Below, piece after piece: positions 51,978 to 60,773 of a stretch of 64,000 nucleotides of DNA; within the stretch, counting starts at the first letter, position 1; every line of letters begins with the position of its first letter. The position numbers were made by a program, and so were the translations under genes. A model generated the notes under the pieces. The model saw only the letters and a list, made by a program, of their open reading frames with translations. It had not been told where the DNA came from and searched no databases. Source of the stretch: CAZLMG01 sp964560765 (GTDB taxonomy: Bacteria; Bdellovibrionota_B; Oligoflexia; Oligoflexales; CAZLMG01); contig CAZLMG010000005.1 in NCBI GenBank assembly GCA_964560765.1, positions 62,001 through 126,000 of the forward strand. The letters are read 5' to 3'.

Positions 51978-52090
51978 CCTTTCTGAGGGGGCGGGCTTGA
52001 GTTTGATCGAGCGAGGGTTCGAGCGGAGATTACCAGTTAACTTACTGTAATTAGATATTTTATTAATTCATTTCGAAGTGGGAGAAGAAG

Positions 52091-53986
52091 ATGGGCAAGA
52101 TGATCGGCATCGACCTTGGGACGACGAACTCCGTGGTTGCAGTTATGGAGAACGGGCAGCCAAAGATTATTGCCAACGCCGAAGGGCAGCGGACGACTCC
52201 TAGTGTCGTCGGTTTTACCAAGGATGGTGAGGTTCTGGTGGGGGCTACTGCTCGTCGACAGGCGGTAACTAACCCAGAAAACACCATTTTCTCGGCCAAG
52301 CGCTTCATGGGATGCACTTTTGACGAGCGAGCGACTGAAGCTAAAAAAATGCCTTACAAGGTCGAGAAGGGCAAAAACGGAGCTGTGTCGTTTCAGGTCA
52401 ACGGCAAGCCAGTGACGCCGCCAGAAATTTCGGCCAAGATCCTGGGCAAATTGAAGCAAGCGGCCGAGGACTACTTGGGCGAGAAGGTGACGGAGGCCGT
52501 CATTACGGTTCCGGCTTATTTCAACGATAGCCAGCGCCAAGCGACGAAGGATGCGGGCAAGATTGCTGGCCTCGATGTGAAGCGCATTGTTAACGAGCCG
52601 ACTGCAGCAGCTCTCGCTTACGGGCTCGATAAGAAGCGAAACGAAAAGATAGCGGTGTTCGACTTTGGTGGCGGTACTTTCGATATCTCCGTTCTGGAAG
52701 TTGGCGAAAATGTAGTTGAAGTACTGGCAACGGGCGGTAACAACCACCTCGGCGGTGACAACATCGATGAAATCCTTATCGACTTCCTAACTTCGACCTT
52801 CAAGACCGACACAGGCATCGATATCTCTCGCGATCCGATGGCCATGCAGCGTTTGAAGGAAGCCGCTGAGAAAGCGAAAATCGAACTTTCTTCGGCACAA
52901 AGCACCGATATCAATCTGCCGTTTTTGACGGCGGATCAGTCTGGTCCAAAGCACTTGAATGTAAGCATCACGCGTTCAAAGTTCGAGCAGCTCATCGCGA
53001 ATATAGTTGAGCAGACCATTGCTCCGCTGCGCAATGTTATGAAAGACGCTGGGTTAAGCGCTTCCGATATTCAGGAAGTTATTTTGGTGGGCGGCTCAAC
53101 TCGAATTCCGCTGGTGCAGCAAAAGGTGAAGGAGTATTTCGGCAAGGAACCGAATCGCTCCGTCAACCCGGATGAGGTCGTAGCGATTGGTGCGGCTGTT
53201 CAGGCAGGTGTTTTGACCGGCGACGTTAAGGACGTCCTGTTGTTAGATGTGACTCCACTTACGCTCGGTATCGAAACCCTGGGTGGCGTGATGACGAAGC
53301 TAATCGAGCGTAACACCACGATCCCAACCAAGAAAAGTCAGGTATTTTCAACGGCGGCAGATAGTCAGACCTCAGTTGAGATCAACGTCTTACAAGGTGA
53401 GCGGGAGATGGCGTCCGACAACCGTCAATTAGCTCGCTTTACTCTCACCGAGTTACCAGCGGCGCCAAGAGGAGTGCCGCAGATTGAGGTAACTTTCGAC
53501 ATCGATGCCAATGGCATCCTATCGGTCTCGGCGAAAGATTTGGGCACGGGTCGAGAGCAAAAGATTCGAGTGGAGGCAACTACGACGCTGGATAAGTCGG
53601 ATATTGAGCGCATGGTCAAGGAAGCAGAGATCAACGCTTCGGCCGACAAGCAGCGGCGAGAGCAGGTGGAAGCACGCAATGGACTCGACTCAATGATTTT
53701 CACCGTTGAAAAAACGGTCAAGGATAACGAAAGTGCGGTGCCGGCTGACATGAAGTCAGAGATCCAAGCCGCTATCGAGGCCGCAAAGACAAAGTTGAAT
53801 AGCACCAATGTTGAGGAATTGCAGGCGGCCCGTAAGGAGCTAGAGCAGAAGTCTCATAAACTTGCGGAGTTGATTTATAAGAATGCAGCGGGAAGTCAGG
53901 GTGCGGAAGGCTCTACAGGCCCATCTTCGACGGCGAAAGACCCAAATGTCGTGGATGCTGAGTTTGAGGAAGGTCCAAACGCGTAG
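52091..53986 (+). CDS. dnaK: Chaperone DnaK (Hsp70)
   Basis: The 631-residue Hsp70 has the ATPase signatures IGIDLGTTNSVVAVME, IAVFDFGGGTFDISVLEVG and VILVGGSTRIPLVQQKV, the interdomain linker DVLLLDVTPLTLGIET and the substrate-binding domain. The C-terminal tail ends acidic (...DPNVVDAEFEEGPNA), close to the EEVKD-type ends of bacterial DnaK. GGGAG precedes the ATG. It stands alone: grpE and dnaJ are not adjacent, so this organism either scatters these genes or has more than one dnaK. Confidence 0.97.
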   Translation: MGKMIGIDLGTTNSVVAVMENGQPKIIANAEGQRTTPSVVGFTKDGEVLVGATARRQAVTNPENTIFSAKRFMGCTFDERATEAKKMPYKVEKGKNGAVSFQVNGKPVTPPEISAKILGKLKQAAEDYLGEKVTEAVITVPAYFNDSQRQATKDAGKIAGLDVKRIVNEPTAAALAYGLDKKRNEKIAVFDFGGGTFDISVLEVGENVVEVLATGGNNHLGGDNIDEILIDFLTSTFKTDTGIDISRDPMAMQRLKEAAEKAKIELSSAQSTDINLPFLTADQSGPKHLNVSITRSKFEQLIANIVEQTIAPLRNVMKDAGLSASDIQEVILVGGSTRIPLVQQKVKEYFGKEPNRSVNPDEVVAIGAAVQAGVLTGDVKDVLLLDVTPLTLGIETLGGVMTKLIERNTTIPTKKSQVFSTAADSQTSVEINVLQGEREMASDNRQLARFTLTELPAAPRGVPQIEVTFDIDANGILSVSAKDLGTGREQKIRVEATTTLDKSDIERMVKEAEINASADKQRREQVEARNGLDSMIFTVEKTVKDNESAVPADMKSEIQAAIEAAKTKLNSTNVEELQAARKELEQKSHKLAELIYKNAAGSQGAEGSTGPSSTAKDPNVVDAEFEEGPNA

Positions 53987-54014
53987 GCTATACGCAATAA
54001 GCTTTTGAAGCGGC

Positions 54015-54042
54015 GGCCCCCATCTGATGGGGGCCTTTTTTA
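54015..54042 (+). terminator. Intrinsic terminator after dnaK
   Basis: GGCCCCCAT (54015-54023) and ATGGGGGCC (54027-54035) form a perfect 9-bp stem with a 3-base loop, followed by a six-base T run. It also lies just beyond the slipin stop on the other strand, so it separates convergent units. Confidence 0.92.
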
Positions 54043-54789
54043 TTACTTGGATTTACCAGTGAATGCCGAGAGGATCTCAATCGGAAGTGGAAAAACAACG
54101 AGTGTCCTGCCTTCGGTTGACATCGAAGCAAGCGTCTGCAAATAGCGAAGTTGAAGCGTTGCTGGATTTTCCGACATCGTCGCTGCGGCGTCGCTCAGTT
54201 TGCGCGCGGCTTGTTGCTCACCTTCGGCAGCGATGATTTTCGCGCGTCTCTCCCGCTCGGCTTCAGCCTGCTTGGCCATTGCTCGCTGCATTTCGTGTGG
54301 CAAATCCACGTGTTTAATTTCTACGGCAACAACCTTAATCCCCCAGGGGTCGGTGTTTGCGTCCAGGATGCGCTGAAGGTCAGAATTAATCTTTTCCCGC
54401 TGGTTCAAGAGCTCATCGAATGAATGCTCTCCCAGCGCACTTCGCAAATGTGTCTGTGCGACCTGAGATGTAGCGTATAGGTAGTTTTCAACGTTAATAA
54501 ATGCCTTTAGTGGATCAACGACGCGAAAATAGAGGACGGCGTTAACTTTCAAGGAAACGTTATCGGACGTGATGACATCCTGTGGGTCGATATCCATGGT
54601 GACTGTTCGGATGGATATGCGGATGAGTCTATCGACAAAGGGAATCACAAAATTAAGGCCGGGTTGCAGCGGTTGCTTCTGTGCCTTTCCAAGACGAAGA
54701 ATCACGCCACGCTCGTACTCCGGGATGATCTTGATCACCGTAGAAAGGATGAAAAGGCCGATGGCTAGTGGAATCACTAATTCAATCAT
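54043..54789 (-). CDS. Slipin (stomatin/SPFH-domain membrane protein)
   Basis: The 248-residue protein has one N-terminal membrane helix (MIELVIPLAIGLFILSTVI) and an SPFH domain: YERGVILRLGKAQKQPLQPGLNFVIPFVD, VTSDNV-type DVITSDNVSLKVNAVLYFRV and HLRSALGEHSFDELLNQRE. A coiled coil (AMAKQAEAERERRAKIIAAEGE) follows. Slipins assemble membrane rafts and are commonly paired with NfeD proteases. Its ATG overlaps the nfeD stop (ATGA). Confidence 0.93.
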   Translation of the reverse strand: MIELVIPLAIGLFILSTVIKIIPEYERGVILRLGKAQKQPLQPGLNFVIPFVDRLIRISIRTVTMDIDPQDVITSDNVSLKVNAVLYFRVVDPLKAFINVENYLYATSQVAQTHLRSALGEHSFDELLNQREKINSDLQRILDANTDPWGIKVVAVEIKHVDLPHEMQRAMAKQAEAERERRAKIIAAEGEQQAARKLSDAAATMSENPATLQLRYLQTLASMSTEGRTLVVFPLPIEILSAFTGKSK

Positions 54790-56159
54790 ATCTGTACTCC
54801 GTGAGTTGGATGAGACATTGGCTCAATTTCAAGCGCAAGGCCTCGAGTTGCGGTAACGCGGATCGTCGCCCCTACTTCAGGTGCTGCGGTCCCCGACTTC
54901 AAAACGGCGGACCAATTTTCGCCGTTGACCATAACCCGTCCGGACCCGGATTGAAATGGTGAAACAACAGTTCCTGTCGATCCTGAAAGGCCCTCTTGCC
55001 CCGAGTACGTGCGCTCTCGCGCGGCTTTGAGAACAAGCCATCCGGCTAGAAAGGTGGTGCCGCCAACTACAGCCGTTCCTGGCAAAATGAGCCAGAGTGA
55101 AATTCGCAATCCCTGCTCATTGTTCGGATCGACTAACAATGCAGAACCGATCGCAAACGCTGCTAACCCACCAATGCCAAGAATGCCAAAACTCGGCAGG
55201 AACATTTCAGCCACAAGAAATGCAACACCCGCTAGAACCAAAAGCATTGCGCCAAAATTGACTGGAAGCGTCGCCGTCGCCATGAGGGCCAAAATCATGC
55301 ATATTCCACCGACGACACCTGGAAATAGCGATCCCGGGTGTGTAAGCTCAAAACCTAATCCAATCATGCCTGCGAGGAAAAGGAGATAGAACAAATTTGG
55401 ATTTGAAAGAATAGATAGGAAGCGTTCTCGCAGGCTAGGCTGGTAGGTGTCCAAGGCCGGCATCCCACTCGGCATCATAACTTCACGACCACCAGCTAGC
55501 ACCACGGAGCGTCCAGCCAATTTCTCGAAGAGCTCTGTCTTGCTTGCTGCCACAACGTCAATGAGTTTATTCTCCAGTGCTTCGTCTGCGGTGACTGAGG
55601 CAGCAGCGAGTACGAACGAAACCGCCATCTCAACGTTGCGATTCCGAGCCGAGGCGATAGATTCCATGAATGCGGTCGTGTCATTCTCAACTTTTTTTGC
55701 CAGATCTTTCTGGTTAATGTCGTTGCCCGTGGCTTGCACTGGTGTGGCCGCCCCAATGTTAGTTCCGGGAGCCATGGCCGCCAAGTGCGCCGCTATGGTG
55801 ATGAACGCTCCTGCGCTGCCTGCATGTGCTCCTGAAGGACCCACCCACACGATCACAGGAACTTCTGCGGCCATCATGGATTTGACCATGGAACGCGTCG
55901 CTTCCAACGCTCCGCCGGGTGTATCAAGTACGATCAGCAGCCCGTTGTACGAGTCGGATTTGACCGAACGCAGTGCGTTCTGGAGAATTTCGTCACTGGC
56001 AGTGCCAATGATGCCAATATCAACCTGAAGCCATCGTTCGTCGCTCGATCCGTCCGCAGAAAGCGTGTTGGATAAGGTACAAACGATGCTCAGCAAGGCG
56101 AGCGCCACATAAGCGATTACCGGCGCGCGTTTCAATTTGCTGGTGAGCATGTTTTTCAT
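54786..56159 (-). CDS. NfeD family membrane serine protease (long form, ClpP-class domain)
   Basis: The 457-residue protein has a signal/membrane segment, a ClpP-class protease domain (about 40-225) with the Ser in HAGSAGAFIT and a candidate Lys in DLAKKVENDTTAFM, four or so membrane helices (about 255-370), and a C-terminal OB-fold NfeD domain (TGTVVSPFQSGSGRVMVNGENW). Long NfeD proteins of this kind cleave slipin C-termini in archaea. The frame is open to 56477, but the ATG at 56159 follows GGAG by 6 bases and starts just before the hydrophobic segment. The upstream extension has arginine-rich, non-coding-like composition and overlaps the 56186-56722 gene. Confidence 0.9.
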   Translation of the reverse strand: MKNMLTSKLKRAPVIAYVALALLSIVCTLSNTLSADGSSDERWLQVDIGIIGTASDEILQNALRSVKSDSYNGLLIVLDTPGGALEATRSMVKSMMAAEVPVIVWVGPSGAHAGSAGAFITIAAHLAAMAPGTNIGAATPVQATGNDINQKDLAKKVENDTTAFMESIASARNRNVEMAVSFVLAAASVTADEALENKLIDVVAASKTELFEKLAGRSVVLAGGREVMMPSGMPALDTYQPSLRERFLSILSNPNLFYLLFLAGMIGLGFELTHPGSLFPGVVGGICMILALMATATLPVNFGAMLLVLAGVAFLVAEMFLPSFGILGIGGLAAFAIGSALLVDPNNEQGLRISLWLILPGTAVVGGTTFLAGWLVLKAARERTYSGQEGLSGSTGTVVSPFQSGSGRVMVNGENWSAVLKSGTAAPEVGATIRVTATRGLALEIEPMSHPTHGVQI

Positions 56160-56185
56160 CAAAATCTCCATCAAAATTTGTCCAT

Positions 56186-56722
56186 CTAGAGGTGCTGCTG
56201 ATGCTGCGTCAGACTTGATTGTAGGACTTGAATCGACGACCAAGTCTGCCGCTTTGCTTCGGCGTGCTGCAGAACGGCTGCTAATCCCGGCGCTGCCGCA
56301 TGCAAGACTTCGCAAGGAGGCTCTGCAGATTGCTCGGCCGCTGGCTTGGCGTCTAATGCAGAGTCGGAAAAAGTTAAAACTCCGCGGACCGCATTTGTCG
56401 GGTCCGAAGCGCGCGACAGTAGTATCGCAGGCGCACCGCGCCAACGGCGCACTTGGGTGCGGTACTCTGCAAAACAAGACTTTATAATGCGATCGAGAAG
56501 TGCTGATTCTGCTGGACTCAGCTGCAGCGTCGGGTCACAATTTTCCGAGTTGATGGTTTCTTGTTGGGTCTGGAAATGAGCGAGTTTAGGCTCGTCCGCA
56601 GATTCCAGGGGAAACGAAAGTCCTCGCTCTTCCAGCCAAAGCAAATAAGCATATGCGGATGAATTCAAGAGGAGGCTCTCCTGCGCCGATTTGCGCTGAG
56701 CCGTATATAACAAACTGAACAA
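56186..56722 (-). CDS. Hypothetical protein between RR-TPR and nfeD
   Basis: A 178-residue frame starts at TTG 56722, only 3 bases after the stop of the RR-TPR gene, and ends 26 bases before nfeD. Composition is Ala/Glu/Ser-rich, mostly helical, without membrane segments or known motifs. The N-terminal part (SAYAYLLWLEERGLSFP) and a central SPAESALLDRIIKSCFAEYRTQVRRWRG stretch look folded. Support is mainly positional: it fills a gap in a tight operon. The competing frame is the upstream extension of nfeD, which looks less protein-like. Confidence 0.5.
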   Translation of the reverse strand: MFSLLYTAQRKSAQESLLLNSSAYAYLLWLEERGLSFPLESADEPKLAHFQTQQETINSENCDPTLQLSPAESALLDRIIKSCFAEYRTQVRRWRGAPAILLSRASDPTNAVRGVLTFSDSALDAKPAAEQSAEPPCEVLHAAAPGLAAVLQHAEAKRQTWSSIQVLQSSLTQHQQHL

Positions 56723-56725
56723 TTG

Positions 56726-58234
56726 TTAGGCAATTCTCTTTGGCGCTTGTCGTCGATTAAGAATGGTGGTTCGACAGCGCTCCGCGACGTGCTGCATTTT
56801 GGGATTGGCGTACCCACTCTGTTCCAATCGCCTGAATAAGAAGTGAGCTTTAGTCATGTCGCCCAATTTGAGAAAGCACTCGACCAGTACAATCAGTGGC
56901 CGCTGGACTTCGCGAGAGAGCGCCATCGCTTCGTGGCAGCGCTCAATGGCTTTCTCAAGTTGCCCAGCTCGCAGCAGTGTCTCGGCAAGGCGCTGGATAT
57001 TCTCGTATGTTTGGCCTTCGGGGATAAGAATGAGGCGCTCGAAAGCACCGATGCTTAACAGTGGGTTCTTGAAGTGTGCGCCAATTTCAGCGAGCAGCTT
57101 GAGAGCTCCGGTGCTGTTGGCTTTACGGCTCAGTAGCTGTTCTAGCGTAGCTACAGCGGAATCCTGATTGTCCAATGCAACGTAAAGTTTCGCCAGAACA
57201 AGGTAGGTGTCCTCGCGATCTGGAAATTGGTTTCTTTCGTCGCGAAGCGCATATTCGGCTCGCTTTGGCTCATCGAAGTCGAGAGAGACTTTTGCGATAG
57301 CTTCCAACGACGCCGAATTTGCCGGCCTGTAGCGACGTAACCGTTTAAAGTAATAAATCGCTTTGTCCAGGTTCTTAGCCGCTGCGTAAACCTGTCCCAT
57401 CCCCATAAGTGCGGCTGAAAACTTCGGATCGATGCGCAGAGCGGCACGATAATGTGCAAAAGCCCTCTCTAAGTCGCGGCTGTCGAAAAGGAGTTTTGCC
57501 AATTGCACCTGGCGCTTGGGGTTTTTTGAGTTGAGCTCAAGTTCCTTTGTCATCGCTCGGACGGCTTCCGGCTTGTTTCCTGCTGCCAAATAGATGTCCG
57601 CCAAAGTCGCAAAGTTCTTGTAATACGCGGGATTTATCTTCGCGCCTTCGATTAGGATTTTCGTAGCTTCCTGGGCCTTTTCAAGGCGGATCAGCGCCAA
57701 GGCCTTAACGTGTCTGGCGCGCATACTGAGCGCATCGATTTTAAGTGCAGGTTCAATTTTTTCAATGGCAAGACTGTGGCTACCTTGCAGCAGGAGAAGT
57801 TCAGCAGCCCTTGTAAGGCGTGTAGCCTCATCCGGGGAGTGAAATTTTGAAAGAACCGTATGAATTTTCTTTTCTACATCCGGCGTATGAAAGGGCTTGA
57901 TAACATAATCGTCGGCACCAAGATCGGAGGCCTTGACGATGTCTTCCTTGCTGGCTTCTCCAGTTACCACAATGATGGGCGTGTCACTGCCGATGTCAGA
58001 TGATCGAACGAATTCAATCACTTCGAATCCGTTGCGCTTCATATAAAGGTCAAGGAGAATCAGTGAGACAACCTGTTCGCCCAGCATTTCAATAGCCTGG
58101 TCGCCGTTCGAAGCTTCCAGAATTCTTGAAAACCCCATTTTAGCAAGCAATGCCTTCAGCGTCTTGCGCATAGGTGGATGGTCGTCAACCACCAATACGG
58201 TTAAGTCTTCAACATTGTATGGATGTTGGGTCAT
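56726..58234 (-). CDS. Response regulator with TPR output region
   Basis: The 502-residue protein has an N-terminal receiver (VLVVDDHPPMRKTLKALL, phospho-acceptor Asp in LILLDLYMKRNGFEV, IVVTGEAS and the Lys in DYVIKPFHTPDVE) followed by about ten TPR-type hairpins (about 145-490). No DNA-binding or enzymatic output is seen, so phosphorylation probably alters protein contacts. Such receiver-TPR proteins occur in motility and polarity systems, but no such genes are nearby. It lies 51 bases after the TPR gene in the rny-like operon. Confidence 0.85.
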   Translation of the reverse strand: MTQHPYNVEDLTVLVVDDHPPMRKTLKALLAKMGFSRILEASNGDQAIEMLGEQVVSLILLDLYMKRNGFEVIEFVRSSDIGSDTPIIVVTGEASKEDIVKASDLGADDYVIKPFHTPDVEKKIHTVLSKFHSPDEATRLTRAAELLLLQGSHSLAIEKIEPALKIDALSMRARHVKALALIRLEKAQEATKILIEGAKINPAYYKNFATLADIYLAAGNKPEAVRAMTKELELNSKNPKRQVQLAKLLFDSRDLERAFAHYRAALRIDPKFSAALMGMGQVYAAAKNLDKAIYYFKRLRRYRPANSASLEAIAKVSLDFDEPKRAEYALRDERNQFPDREDTYLVLAKLYVALDNQDSAVATLEQLLSRKANSTGALKLLAEIGAHFKNPLLSIGAFERLILIPEGQTYENIQRLAETLLRAGQLEKAIERCHEAMALSREVQRPLIVLVECFLKLGDMTKAHFLFRRLEQSGYANPKMQHVAERCRTTILNRRQAPKRIA

Positions 58235-58285
58235 GTCGCCGGACTCCCCTGCTTCCTCTGCAGATCGGTCAACTGGCGAAAAAAC

Positions 58286-59038
58286 TTAGATTCCTTGCAT
58301 TTGGCCGGAGTTGATATCAATTGGCGACCAGCTTTTGGATAGATGCAAAAAAGCCCTGGAAGTTGCATCGTCTGGATTGGATTGCTGAGCGATTGCCCAC
58401 TGGTCTTTGGCCAGGTCACGTCGTCCCAGCTTGAAATAGACCAGTCCCAGCAAAGTCCTCGCCTCCCAGTGGCTTGAATCGGCTTTTACTAATTCCTCAA
58501 GGCGGGCTTGCGCTTTTGCAGTTTGGCCCGCTTTGATTAGCAGGCGAGCTGCGGACATCTGAATATCGGGCATATCCGAAAATAAGGAGAGGGCTTTTGT
58601 ATATTCCTGAATTGCTTCCGGGATGAGCCCACACTCTTCGTAAGTACGGCCAACCGTCGCATGTAAATTCGCAATTCGACCCAATACCATGCGAGGCTGC
58701 TTCCTCTGTCCGCCCACTTGGGCATGCAGACTAGAAAATATCTCGCGCGCCTCTTCGTAGCGAGACAGATCGCAAAGCGTCGCTGTTAGGTTTAACCCAG
58801 CTTCGATAAATGCCGGGTTCGCCTTCAACGCCCCTTCAAATTGCTCGATGGCTTCCACGAAACGAGACTGTAGGTGGTAAGTGAGTCCCAGTAGGTTATG
58901 CAGATTTGCCAGTGGCCCGTGTGTGCTCAGGGTTGACTTAATCAACTTCTCTGCGGCTTCGTAACGGTGAACCTGCAGGAAGAGATGCACCTTCTCCTGA
59001 ATGGCGGTAAGTTCTGCTCGTGCGAGTGGATTTCTCAC
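58286..59038 (-). CDS. TPR-repeat protein in the RNase Y-like operon
   Basis: The 250-residue soluble protein is built of TPRs: LHNLLGLTYHLQSRFVEAIEQFEGAL, AIQEYTKALSLF and ARTLLGLVYFKLGRRDLAKDQW. The frame opens at a TTG at 59059, which would overlap the preceding gene; the GTG at 59038 with GAG upstream is preferred, 13 bases after the RNase Y-like stop. It shares repeat style with the RR-TPR protein that follows, perhaps as an interaction partner. Confidence 0.75.
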   Translation of the reverse strand: MRNPLARAELTAIQEKVHLFLQVHRYEAAEKLIKSTLSTHGPLANLHNLLGLTYHLQSRFVEAIEQFEGALKANPAFIEAGLNLTATLCDLSRYEEAREIFSSLHAQVGGQRKQPRMVLGRIANLHATVGRTYEECGLIPEAIQEYTKALSLFSDMPDIQMSAARLLIKAGQTAKAQARLEELVKADSSHWEARTLLGLVYFKLGRRDLAKDQWAIAQQSNPDDATSRAFLHLSKSWSPIDINSGQMQGI

Positions 59039-59051
59039 GGTACTCGAACCT

Positions 59052-60626
59052 CTATGCAACAGCCACAGCTTCGAATCTTCGCGTCACCATCACTTTGATC
59101 TGGCCGGGGAACGCAACGTTGGCCTCAATCTGCCGGGCAATTTGCGAAGACAAATCCGGCAGCTCATTCTCTCCCACTTTTTCAGGAGAAACCTGAACAT
59201 GCACTTCGCGCCCACCATTCATGATTTCGATTTTCTGGATGCCGCGGAAGCTTCGAACAACCTCGTCGATTGCCGACAAGCGGATGTTGTAACCCTCTTC
59301 CAGGTTGACACGAGCTCCGGGCCGAGCTCCTGAGAGGGTGTCCGCCGTCTTCAAGATATAGGACAGCGTCGTCTCGAGCTGTAAGTCGTTGTGGTGCGAC
59401 ATGGCGGTGTCACAAACAACTCGCGGCTCGCCGAAGCGGTCTGCATAATCGCCACTTATAACAGCGTGGCTGCCTTCAATCCGGTAGTCGATGGTCTTGC
59501 CGATGTCGTGAAACAACCCAGACCGCTTTGCCAGATCCACGTTTTCGCCCAGTTCATGCGCTAACAGGCCCGCAAGCTTTGCTACCTCCAGCGTGTGCAA
59601 ATACTGATTCTGTCGATAACTGGTACGCCAGTTCAAGTGGCCCACCATGCGCATGAGTTGAGGATGTACATTATTTAACTTGAGCTCTTTCATCGCCCGT
59701 TGGCCTAACTTTAGCGCCTGCGCTTCAATCTCATTTCGGTGCTTCTCAAAGACCAACTGCGCCTTGCCCCAGAGCCCCGGCTGCAGCATCAGCTCTTCGA
59801 GGGCAAGTCTGGCGGCTTCGCGATGGACACCGAAGCCTCCTGCTAATTTGATGATGGCGGGGGTTTCTGGGTTCTGAGTGCGGACAATCTCAATTTGCAC
59901 TTGGTCCGCAACGGCCTGCAGATCAGAAAAAACAGTGGTCGAGTCCATGGAGAGGCGCTCAATGGTCGCTTCGCTCTTCAGCTCGACGTGGTTAATCGCT
60001 TTCGGCCAAGCGAAGTTTGGGGCGTATCTTGCTTGCGCGCGCAGGAGAACTCGAGTCGCCGTCTTCTTTGCCGAAGAATTGATTTCTTCTTCCAGCATCT
60101 TCAGCAATCGCTGTGCCTCAATCTGACGCTCGGCAATCAAATCAGCGGCTCGTCCGTGCGCGTATTTAATCGGATCGATTTGAGAAATCCGCCCCAGTTC
60201 TTGGACGAGCTGCTGCCGCTGTTCTGAGATTTGCCCTTCGACAGCCTGCGCCTCACTACGAACGATTTCGACCTTGCCCGTTATGGAGGCAATTTCGTTG
60301 CCTCTCTTGTCCACGCGCGATTGTTCTCGGGCTACGGCCGCTTCTTCCTGGTCAAGCTCTTCCTCGGCGGCCTTTAGGTCGGTGGCCCGATCTTGAAGAT
60401 CAGCCTCCAAATCTTCCCGCGCATCCTGAAGCTGGGCGGCAGCCCGCTCTATAGAGTCGTGCATGATGAGCTTGGCCTGCTTTTCTGCCTCGCCGAGGAC
60501 ACGCCGCAACTGGCGCTGGTTCTCCGATTTCAGCCGCTTCGGCAAAATAATAAGCACGCTGAGAAAACTAATGTAGCCAAATACAGCGGCGCCGACGGCG
60601 TATACCGCTATTTCCGTCATGTTCAT
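59052..60626 (-). CDS. Second RNase Y-like protein: membrane helix, coiled coil, HD domain, no KH signature
   Basis: The 524-residue protein copies the RNase Y layout: one N-terminal membrane helix (VYAVGAAVFGYISFLSVLIIL), a long charged coiled coil (to about residue 165), a middle region, then an HD domain with KRSGLFHDIGKTIDYRIEG, AMSHHNDL and ADTLSGARPGAR. The closing segment FPGQIKVMVTRRFEAV is nearly that of rny. The KH region, however, lacks the GRIIGREGRN signature of the rny product. It is therefore a diverged paralogue with the catalytic HD residues kept but RNA binding altered. ATG 60626 with GAGG 7 bases upstream is preferred over the open frame to 60743. It heads a six-gene minus-strand cluster down to slipin. 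Confidence 0.85.
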   Translation of the reverse strand: MNMTEIAVYAVGAAVFGYISFLSVLIILPKRLKSENQRQLRRVLGEAEKQAKLIMHDSIERAAAQLQDAREDLEADLQDRATDLKAAEEELDQEEAAVAREQSRVDKRGNEIASITGKVEIVRSEAQAVEGQISEQRQQLVQELGRISQIDPIKYAHGRAADLIAERQIEAQRLLKMLEEEINSSAKKTATRVLLRAQARYAPNFAWPKAINHVELKSEATIERLSMDSTTVFSDLQAVADQVQIEIVRTQNPETPAIIKLAGGFGVHREAARLALEELMLQPGLWGKAQLVFEKHRNEIEAQALKLGQRAMKELKLNNVHPQLMRMVGHLNWRTSYRQNQYLHTLEVAKLAGLLAHELGENVDLAKRSGLFHDIGKTIDYRIEGSHAVISGDYADRFGEPRVVCDTAMSHHNDLQLETTLSYILKTADTLSGARPGARVNLEEGYNIRLSAIDEVVRSFRGIQKIEIMNGGREVHVQVSPEKVGENELPDLSSQIARQIEANVAFPGQIKVMVTRRFEAVAVA

Positions 60627-60773
60627 GGGGCAACCTCGTTGCAAGCGTTCATCGACGCTAAGTAACTTACCAGAGTATAGGAGTAGCACAGATTCCAACC
60701 TGATGATAGATCGTTGGGGCTCTATGTCCTTGACGCATGTCATGGAAACGTCTCGACTATTGAGGGAAGTTTG

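Noticed and set aside
51909..52090. CIRCE or sigma32 promoter for dnaK
   Set aside because: No TTAGCACTC/GAGTGCTAA repeat and no CTTGAAA/CCCCAT pair were found; only a sigma70-like pair is visible.
56160..56477. N-terminal extension of nfeD in the open frame
   Set aside because: The extension is arginine-, cysteine- and alanine-rich without structure, lacks a ribosome site, and would place the signal segment 100 residues inside the protein.
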